Shown here in pieces: positions 1 to 6,798 of a stretch of 42,394 bases of DNA. Position 1 is the first letter of the stretch; each line of letters starts with the position of its first letter. This stretch comes from Aureococcus anophagefferens (lineage: Eukaryota; Sar; Pelagophyceae; Pelagomonadales; Pelagomonadaceae), in NCBI RefSeq assembly GCF_000186865.1, contig NW_008705562.1:117460-159853 (forward strand), given 5' to 3'. The position numbers and the translations under genes are program-made. Under the pieces are notes generated by a model. The model was not told the origin of the DNA. It did no database searches and saw only the letters and a list, made by a program, of their open reading frames with translations.

Positions 1-726
1 CCCCGGGCCCTCGGGGCCGCGCTGCGGCCGTCGGCCGCGGCCTGGGCCTGGCTCGCGCGGTCCGCGGAGCCCTGGCAGCTCCGGGGCGCGCTCGACCTCG
101 ACGCGCGCGAGCTCGGGGCGACGTGCGGCGCGCTCCTCGGGCGGCGCGACGGCCTCGAGGTCCTGGGGAGCGTGCTGCCGGGCGCGGCGACGTCGCTCTG
201 GGCCGGGTCCGCGGGCACGCGGACGCCGCTCCACGCGGACGCGGCGACGTCCGTCGTCGTCCAGCTCGCGGGCGCCAAGGTGTTCCGGTTCTGCTCCCGG
301 GACGACGTCGCCAACTGCGCGGACCTCCCGCCGGCGGTGCTGCGCGACGGCGACGCGGCGGCGGCGCTCGGCCTCGCCGTCGCGGACGTCGAGCGCATTC
401 CGAACGTCGCGACCGTCGTCCTCGAGCCCGGCGACGCGCTCGTCCTGCCGCGCGGCGTCTACCACGACGTCGAGGCGCGCGACGGCCTCGCCGCGTCGCT
501 CGTGCTCCGCGTCGACTGCTGCGCGGACCCCGCGGCGGCCGCGGCGGCCGCGGCGGCGCGGTGCGGCGCTGAGGCCGCGGCGGCGGCCGCGGCCGACGCG
601 GCGCGCCACCTCGAGGCGGGCGACGCGGCCGCGGCCCACTTCGCGCTCCTCCAGGCCCTCGCCGCCGAGGACGCGGGCCTCGAGGCGGCGGGCGGGGACC
701 CCGTCGACCTCGGCATCGACGACTAG
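1..726 (+). CDS. Cupin/JmjC-like domain protein, C-terminal part (gene runs off the window start)
   Basis: The frame is open from base 1 to a TAG at 724-726, so the N-terminus lies outside the window. The visible part resembles the JmjC/cupin fold of 2-oxoglutarate oxygenases (FIH/JMJD families): a TPLHAD segment at about 228-240 gives the His-x-Asp pair of an Fe(II) site, and LEPGDALVLPRGVYHDV at about 421-471 matches the second cupin strand with the distal His. An Ala-rich helical tail follows (about 530-660). Substrate cannot be read from sequence; protein or small-molecule hydroxylation is the family expectation. The gene ends about 100 bp before the methyltransferase gene on the same strand. 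A non-enzymatic cupin is possible, but the HxD...H residues look intact. Confidence 0.7.
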   Translation, partial: PRALGAALRPSAAAWAWLARSAEPWQLRGALDLDARELGATCGALLGRRDGLEVLGSVLPGAATSLWAGSAGTRTPLHADAATSVVVQLAGAKVFRFCSRDDVANCADLPPAVLRDGDAAAALGLAVADVERIPNVATVVLEPGDALVLPRGVYHDVEARDGLAASLVLRVDCCADPAAAAAAAAARCGAEAAAAAAADAARHLEAGDAAAAHFALLQALAAEDAGLEAAGGDPVDLGIDD

Positions 727-824
727 CGGGTAAAGGTGAGAAGTTCAACGTTCACTTTCGAACTCGGCGACCTCCGACGACAGTGAAGTCAACTGCAGTT
801 TCAACTTGGCGAGCGCCCGTGGCA

Positions 825-1997
825 ATGGCCGCGCTCGACGCCATCCTCCCTCAGGACGAGGAGGAGTTCGCGACCGTCGCCTACTGGGACAAGTTCTACG
901 CGCTGCGGGACGACAAGCCCTTCGAGTGGTACGTCGACGCGGCGCGCGGCGCGGCCATCGTCGCCGCGGCGCTCGGCGACGCGGCGGCGGGCGGCGGCGA
1001 GCGGCTCGTCGTGAACCTCGGCTGCGGGACCTGCGAGGTCCCGCGGGCGCTGGCCGAGGCGCGGGCCGCGCGGCCGGCGCTCGGCGCGCTGCGCGTGCTC
1101 TCCGTCGACAACAGCGCGGGCTGCGTCGCGACCGCGCGCGCGCGCCAGGCGCCCGCGGCCGTCGCCGGCTGCGCGCTCGACTTCGCCGCCATGGACGCGC
1201 TGGACCTGGACGTGCCCGACGGGTCCGCGGCCGTGCTCTTCGACAAGGGCCTCGTCGACGCGCTGCACCCGCGCGACGACGCCGCGCGGCGCGCGACGAT
1301 GGCGAAGCTAATTCGGTGCGCGCGCGCCAAGCTCGCGCCCGGCGGGACCCTCGTCGTCGTGTCCATGCTCCAGGGCCACGTGCGGGCGCTCCTCGAGGCC
1401 GCGGCCGCCGCGGACTTTTACGCGACGGCGTGCCCGGCGCCCGCGGGCGCGCCGAAGCTCCTGCCGTTCGCGCTTTTCCTCCGCCCGGGCGCGCCGGGCG
1501 CGGCCTACGGCGGCGACGCGCTCCGGCACCGCGACGCCGACGCCCTCGCCGGCGGCTGGGCCGAGCTCTGGGCCCGCGTCGACGCCGCCGTCGCCGCCGC
1601 GGCGCCCGCGACGCGCGAGGCCGCGCGCGTCGCCGTCGTCGGCCTCGACTTCCGGCTCCGGGGCAAATGGAACGGCCGCGACGCCGCGGAGGCGCTCGTC
1701 GCCCGGCTCGGCGGCCTGCCGGCGGCGCTCGACTTCCGCTGGGCCGAGGCGCCGCGCGTCGAGCCCGTCGCGTTCGGCGTCTGCCGCGTCGCCGCGGCCG
1801 CGGCCGCGCGCGGCGACCGCGACCCGGACGCGCTCCGCGACGCGCTCGGCGCGGCCCTCGGCGCCGTCGACGCGGACGACGCCGCGACGTCGTCCGACGA
1901 CGACGACGGCGACGACGACGGCGCCGCCGCGCCGCGGGCGCTCGAGTGCGCGTGGCCCGAGGTCACGAGCCTGACGTTCGGCGAGGGGACGCTCTAA
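825..1997 (+). CDS. METTL13-like class I SAM-dependent methyltransferase
   Basis: A single-exon gene of 390 residues. I chose the ATG at 825 because the conserved region begins just after it; an in-frame upstream start at 783 is only GTG. The N-terminus (YWDKFYALRDDKPFEWYV) is the signature of the METTL13/EEF1A-lysine-methyltransferase-like family, and VVNLGCGTCEVP near residues 61-72 is SAM-binding motif I. Motifs around VLSVDN, VLFDKGLVDAL and APGGTLVVVSM follow in the expected order. The C-terminus has an acidic Asp/Gly-rich stretch followed by a short conserved-looking end. The family methylates lysines or N-termini of proteins such as eEF1A; the substrate here is unproven. TTCAAC-type motifs lie shortly upstream. 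The gene is tail-to-tail with the formin gene, 58 bp apart. Confidence 0.8.
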   Translation: MAALDAILPQDEEEFATVAYWDKFYALRDDKPFEWYVDAARGAAIVAAALGDAAAGGGERLVVNLGCGTCEVPRALAEARAARPALGALRVLSVDNSAGCVATARARQAPAAVAGCALDFAAMDALDLDVPDGSAAVLFDKGLVDALHPRDDAARRATMAKLIRCARAKLAPGGTLVVVSMLQGHVRALLEAAAAADFYATACPAPAGAPKLLPFALFLRPGAPGAAYGGDALRHRDADALAGGWAELWARVDAAVAAAAPATREAARVAVVGLDFRLRGKWNGRDAAEALVARLGGLPAALDFRWAEAPRVEPVAFGVCRVAAAAAARGDRDPDALRDALGAALGAVDADDAATSSDDDDGDDDGAAAPRALECAWPEVTSLTFGEGTL

Positions 1998-2055
1998 GCC
2001 GCTCTTGAGGTCGATGGTCGAGTGTTTTATCCCTAGCCTGCCACCTCGTGCTGTG

Positions 2056-5000
2056 TTAGGACGTATCCTTGGGCGTGAGCTGCCCCCCCGGGCCGCGGCC
2101 CTCGTCGTCGTCGTCGCTCCAGCCGTCGTCGGAGAGGTCCTCGCGGTCCTCGGCCTCGAGCACCGCGCCCGCGCGGACGTTGCGGAGGAACGACGTAAAG
2201 TCCGCGCCGCTCTGCGAGTCGCGCTGCTGCGACGGCCGCCGCGACGGCCGGCGCGCGGCGCCGCCGGGCTCGGCGGCGCCCAGCGCCGCGGCGCGCGCGC
2301 GCTTCTTCGACTCGAGCTCGCCTGCGGCGGTTCGCGCGCGTCGGCCCCGCGGCGGCGGCGGAGGGCGGGGGATACGCGGCGCGACGCGCGGCGCCTCCGC
2401 TCGCGGAGCTTCGCCTCCTCGCGGTCCTCGAACTCCTTGCCGTAGGCGTCGACGAAGCCGAGGATGTCGTCGATCCAGGCCTGGAAGTCCGTCGTCTTCG
2501 GGTCCTCGCCGTAGGACCGGAGGCAGCCGTCGACCTGTGTGAAAATCAAATCTTCAACCCGACTTCAATGTGCGCGTATGCGAATATTTTGACACGAGCA
2601 CTTCCGCCGTGCTTCGAGAACTCGCTAAGAGCAATCGATTCGTCCAAAAATCAGCCGAATCGACTTCGATTTGACCGAGCTAGAGAATTCTCAAGTTTGG
2701 CCCCGACGTCCCAGCTCACTGGTTGATTTGCACACAGCCGTCGACGTCCGCGTTGACGTCGAGGAGCGCCGCCTCGAGGCCTAGAAGAAGCGGGGGCTTC
2801 GAGCGCGGGCGCCGCGCGCGGGGAAGAAGAAAAAAAACGGCGCGGGGCGACGCGCGCTCGAGGTCGACGTCGACGTCCGCGACGACGCGCGCGACGCGCG
2901 CCGCGGCGAGGTCCGAGACCGCGGAGCCCTCGGCCGCGAGGCGCTCGCGCTCCGCGTCCGCGCCGTGGCGCTCGGCCGTGAGCGCGCGGAGCTCCTCGGC
3001 GAGCGCGTCGCGCGACGTCGCCTGCGCCGCGTCGGCGAGGCCGCCGAGCTCCCGGCGGAGCACCTGGGGCTTGACCCGCGCGTGGCGCGCGACGTACTGG
3101 AGCAGGTTCGCCGACTCCGCGCCGCCGCCGCGCGCGCGCGCGCCTCCCGGAGCTTGCCGAGCGCCGACGTGCGCACGCCCGGCCGCTGGGCCCGGGCCGT
3201 GCCGTGGTTCGCGAAGTTGGCGACGCCGAGCGCCGTCCGGAGCACGTCCCGGAGGCCGTAGGAGCCCGCCAATTGGTTCGCCGCGGTCTTGAGCGGCGCG
3301 ACGCCGCCGTCCACGAGCTCCGCGCAGCGGTCCGCGTAGGTCGCCTCGAGCCAGAGGTAGCCGACCTTGGCCGCGCAGCGGGGCACGCCGCAGGCGACGA
3401 CGGCGAAGAGCGCCGACGGCGCGTCGAGCGACGGCGCGAGGAGCCGCGCCGCGTCCGCGTCGCGGAAGCCGTCGCGGCGCACGGCCGCCTGGACCGCGCG
3501 GATCTCCGATTCGCCGGCGAAGAAGGCCTTGAGGGGCTCGAGGCAGCGCGCGACGCCGTCGGCGAGCGCGCGGGCCCCGAGGCGGCCGCCGTCGAGCGTG
3601 AGCAGCGTTTCAACGACGGCGTCGTCCCGCGCGCGGACGTTGCCGTGGAGCACGTTGAGCTCCAAGGCGCGGCGGTCGCCGAAGAGCTCCGTGACGAGGG
3701 ACCGCTTCTTCGACGCGGGCTGGGCCTTTTTCGGCGCCGCCGCGCCGGCGGCGGCCGCGCCGCGGTCCACGAGGCCGAAGACGTCTTCGAGGTCCGCGGA
3801 CGCCTCGGACCGGAGCGGCGCGTCGAAGCCGCGCCACCAGTCGCCCGACGCGAGCGCGTCGTCGTCGGAGGCGTAGTCGAGGTAGACGCGGCGCGTCTTG
3901 ACGCGCGGCTTCCGCTCGCAGCCCGGCGGCGGGCCCCGGCGGACGACGGCCGGGGCCGCGACGTCGACGGCCGCGTCGGCCGCTTGGGCCGATGATGAAC
4001 CCGCGCCGCCGTCGAGGAGCGCCGGGTCCAGGCCGTCGGCGCGCATCTTGTTCTCGACGGCGCCGCGGGGCACGTGCATCTGGAGCATCTTCAGGTACTT
4101 GGCGAGGACCGCGCCGCCCGCGCGCGGCGCGGCGCCGGGCTCCGCGGCGGGCTCCGGCGCGTCGAGGAGCGCGACGTCGAGGCCTTCCGCCGCCATCTTC
4201 GCGCGCACGGCGCCGTAGGGCACGTGCATCTTCAGCATGCGCGCGTAGCGCTCGAGCCGCGGGTCGTCGCGCGCCGCGGCGGCGGGCGCGGTTCGCGCGG
4301 CCTCGGCGGCGGCCGCCGCGCGGCCGTCGCGGCGCGCCGCGGCGTCGCGCGCGCGCGCGCGGTGGAGCTGCGCGAGGCGGCTCCGCTCCGCGCGCGCCGC
4401 GCGGCGGTCCGCGACCGTGCGCGTCATCCGCGCGTCGAGATCCGCGAGGCCGTCGCCGAAGACGAGGTCGCCGTCCATGGCCCGGAGCGCGTCCGCGAGC
4501 CGCGGCGGGTCGCCGGCCGCGGGCGCCGCGGGCCGCCGCCGGGCCCCGAGGCTCGCCCGGTCGGCCTCGAGGTCCTCGCCGAGCGCGCGGAGCACGCCGT
4601 CCGCGCGCGCATCGCCTGCGAGCCACGCGGCCCGCATCGCGCGGTCCGCGAGGGAGCGGCCGCGCCTGGGCAGCACAAGAGTGATTCAACGTTCGCTTCA
4701 ACGTGAGTGTTCCGCGCGCGCGCGTTACGGAAAACACATCCACGCTTCGAGACCGTTCCGAGAGATGATCGCTCGTCCAAAAATCAGCCGAAACGAGTGA
4801 AAAACGGCCGAGATAGGAGCCTTTGAAGCTGGGAATGTCGCACTCTTTTGCTGCCCTTGCCCGCGCCGCTCGCCGCCGGGCGCCGCGGCGTCGCAGTCCG
4901 CGGCCTCGTCGCGCTCGCGCGCGTCGCAGGCGCCCAGGAACGCGTCCGCGGCGGCGCCGAGCGCGCGCGCGGCCGGGTCCCCGGCGGCCGCGGCCGCGCG

Positions 5001-6604
5001 CGAGATCGCGAGGAGCGGCGGGCACCGGTGCTCCTCGCCGCGCGCGCCGCCCGCGCCCGCGGCCGCGCGCGCGAGCACGTCCGGCGGCGCGCGCCGCCGC
5101 CGCGCCGCCGGCGCGCGGTCCCGCGACGCACTCTTCGCGAGCGTCGCCTTGGGCGCCGCGGCCGCGGGCGCGACGCGCACGACGGCGTTCGCCGCGCGGC
5201 AGTACAGCGCGCCGCGCGCGAGCGCCGCGGACCGCGTCTTCTCCGCGTCGCAGGTCGCGGCGAAGAGCCGCGCGGCCGCCGCGGCGAGCGGCGCGTCGGC
5301 GCCGCGCGCGTTGAGCAGGTCCGCGAGCGCGGCGTAGCGCGGCGGCCGCGCGTCCGCGGCGCCGCGCGGCGCCGCGGGCGCGAGCGGCGCGCGGGCGAGC
5401 GCGGCGTCGCCGAAGCGCGCGGCGCCGTCGACGCGATCCAAAACGGCGTCGACGACCCGCAGGCCCTCCTTCTCCTTGCAGAGCGCGGCGAGGAGGTCGC
5501 AGACGACGGCCGAGAGCAGCGGCAGCCGGAGCTGGAGCGCGCCGAAGGCGAAGCGCTTGAGGTTCGCGCGCTCGCGCTTGAGGCGCGCGAGCTCGCCGAG
5601 CGCGTGGGGCACGAGGCCCACGAGGCGCACGCACTTGACGGCGACGAGCGCGAGCGCCGCGTCGCCGACGGACGCGACGCCGCCGCCGCGCGCGAGGTAC
5701 GCGACGGACCGGCCGAGCGACGCGAGCGTGAAGTCGCGCGTCACGACGGCCGCGAGGTCCTCGGCGAAGGCGTCGTCGGCGCCGCGGCGCCGGCCGCCCG
5801 CGCGCGCGCCCGACGCGCGGAGCAGCGCGAGCCGCGCGGGGAGCGCCGCGAGCTCCCGCCTGGGCAGGACAAGAGTGATTCAACGTCGCTTCAACGTGAG
5901 TGTTCCGCGCGCGCGCGTTTCGGAAACAGCACCCACGCTTCGAGAGCGCTCCGAGAGATGATCGCTCGTCCAAAAATCAGCCGAAACGAGCGGAAAACGA
6001 CCGAGATAGGAGCCTTTGAAGTTGGGAATTTCGCACCCTTTTGCTGCCCTGGCTCCCGCGGCGAGAAGCCGCGCTCGCGGCGCCGCCGCCGCCGGAGCTC
6101 GCGGACGACGGCGCCGATGGCCCGCGCCCAGCGGGCCCGGGCCGCCGACGCGTCGACGCGGACGACGAAGGCCTCGCGCGGGTCCTCGACGTCGCTCGGC
6201 CGCGGCGCGGCGGCGTCGTCCGCCGCCGCGGCGCCGCGCGCGCGCGCGCGCCGCGCCGCGGGCGCGCGCTGCGCGTCCTCGATGGCGCTCTCCCAGAAGG
6301 CGACGCCCGCGCCCGTGCGGCAGTCGAGCTCGCGGACCTTGGGCTTGCGGCCGCCGGGCGGCGGCGGCGCGACGACGCGGAGCGAGTGCGGCCGCCCGGG
6401 CCGGCCCGCGCGCGCCGTCGACGTGCCCCGGGGCACGGCCATGGTCTTGTCGTAGGCCGGCCGGCCGCCGCGCCGCGACGCGTGGGACACGACGCGCAGC
6501 TCGCCGTCGCGGAGCGTCGCCACGGCGGGGAGGTAGGAGATGCGGCCCGTCACCCATCCCCGGCTCCGGACGACGACCTCCGCGTGGGCCGACGCCTCAC
6601 CCAT
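2056..6604 (-). CDS. Diaphanous-type formin (PH-like, FH3, CCDC53-like motifs, FH2), interrupted by introners
   Basis: Formins nucleate and elongate actin filaments. I assemble exons 6604-6060, 5859-4867, 4665-2856, 2780-2746, 2534-2405 and 2321-2056 (about 1259 aa). Exon 1 has a PH-like segment starting GWVTGRISYLP and ending in a Trp-containing helix (ARWARAIGAVV). Exon 2 is Ala/Leu-rich helical sequence resembling the armadillo FH3/DID region (CDLLAALCKEKEGLRVVDAV). Exon 3 has two motifs like the WASH-complex CCDC53 region (KYLKMLQMHVPRGAVENKM), then an FH2 domain with ALELNVLHGNV and the lasso-like LGVANFANHGT. The C-terminus DFTSFLRNVRAG plus acidic tail resembles an autoregulatory DAD. 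Three introns are introners (A2, A1, B1). A 1-nt frame break sits in the GC run at 3119-3142; one missing base restores the frame. The 75-bp intron 2855-2781 is my inference; the 83-bp intron 2404-2322 rests on frame and splice sites. Confidence 0.8.
2322..2404 (-). other. 83-bp intron of the formin gene with diverged flanking repeat
   Basis: Reading the minus strand, removal of this stretch joins EEAKLRE to LESKKRAR and keeps the frame to the stop at 2056. The intron begins GCGAGCGG (a GC donor) and ends GCCGCAG; the next exon begins GCGAGCTC, so the first six bases are repeated at both boundaries. This matches the target-duplication layout of the introners (6 of 8 bases), but the ends are not clear inverted repeats. 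It may be an old, shrunken introner, or the match may be chance. Confidence 0.6.
2535..2737 (+). mobile_element. Introner family B copy 1 (B1), 203 bp, in the formin gene
   Basis: The termini are inverted repeats: CTGTGTGAAAATCAA at the left and the complement of CTGTGTGCAAATCAA at the right. The element is flanked by an exact 8-bp duplication CCGTCGAC (2527-2534 and 2738-2745). On the coding minus strand the intron runs 2745-2535, starts GTCGACGG (donor supplied by the duplication) and ends CACACAG (acceptor supplied by the element); splicing rebuilds LLDVNADVDGCLRSY. It carries the core TCGTCCAAAAATCAGCCGAA at 2640-2659. Orientation '+' is defined by that core; the element is antisense to the gene. 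No open reading frame suggests a transposase, so it is non-autonomous. Confidence 0.9.
3119..3142 (-). other. 1-nt frame break in the formin FH2 domain
   Basis: FH2 homology runs in one frame up to TSALGKLREARA and resumes in another at ESANLLQYVARHAR, with the change falling inside an alternating GC run. There is no room for an intron. Adding one base restores a continuous FH2 domain and a gene length divisible by three. A consensus error in a GC-only tract is the simplest explanation; a real lesion is not excluded. Confidence 0.65.
4666..4858 (+). mobile_element. Introner family A copy 1 (A1), 193 bp, in the formin gene
   Basis: The left end CTGGGCAGCACAAGAGTG pairs as an inverted repeat with the right end CACTCTTTTGCTGCCCTT. 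The flanks GGCCGCGC (4658-4665) and GCCCGCGC (4859-4866) are an 8-bp target duplication with one mismatch. The minus-strand intron runs 4866-4666, starting GCGCGGGC (GC donor) and ending TGCCCAG. Its removal joins GGERRG to RSLADRAMRAAW in frame. It is the most diverged A copy at its right terminus. The core lies at 4773-4792. Antisense to the gene. Confidence 0.88.
5860..6051 (+). mobile_element. Introner family A copy 2 (A2), 192 bp, in the formin gene
   Basis: The ends CTGGGCAGGACAAGAGTG and (complement) CAGGGCAGCAAAAGGGTG are inverted repeats. An exact 8-bp duplication GCTCCCGC lies at 5852-5859 and 6052-6059. The minus-strand intron 6059-5860 starts GCGGGAGC (GC donor from the duplication) and ends TGCCCAG. 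Splicing rebuilds RGFSPRELAALPARL, linking the PH-like exon to the FH3-like exon. Antisense to the gene and close in sequence to A1, A4 and A5. Confidence 0.92.
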
Positions 6605-6798
6605 GAGAGGCGTGCGCCGAGAGGCGTGCGCCGACGAGGAGTTATCAACGACCCGTCGCGCCGCGCGCCGGCGCCCGTTTCTCGACCATCTCCCGCAAAC
6701 GTTTACGATCGCGTACGATCGACTTCCGCACAACCCAGCGCTGTTAGGCCCTCCAGACACCCCAAGGACACGCCCCCCCTCCTAGGAGACGATCGGCG
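6605..6798 (-). promoter_or_regulatory. Formin upstream region with a 14-bp tandem repeat
   Basis: This gap separates the formin start from the stop of the next minus-strand gene. It begins with two perfect copies of GAGAGGCGTGCGCC (6605-6632) and then holds a less GC-rich stretch around 6690-6780 with CGATCGCGTACGATCG-like palindromic sequence. No TATA box is clear. It should contain the formin promoter and 5' leader, by position only. Confidence 0.3.

Noticed and set aside
801..1966. Long open frames on the strand opposite the methyltransferase gene, and similar mirror frames along the window
   Set aside because: Stops are rare in such GC-rich DNA, so open frames appear on all strands. These lack domains and consist of Arg/Pro/Ala-rich sequence, while the called frames carry recognised motifs.
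4666..6051. Protein-coding ORFs spanning the introners
   Set aside because: Reading through gives short shared peptide tails in several ORFs (for example SAVFHSFRLIFGR), which are translations of the repeated element and not protein domains.
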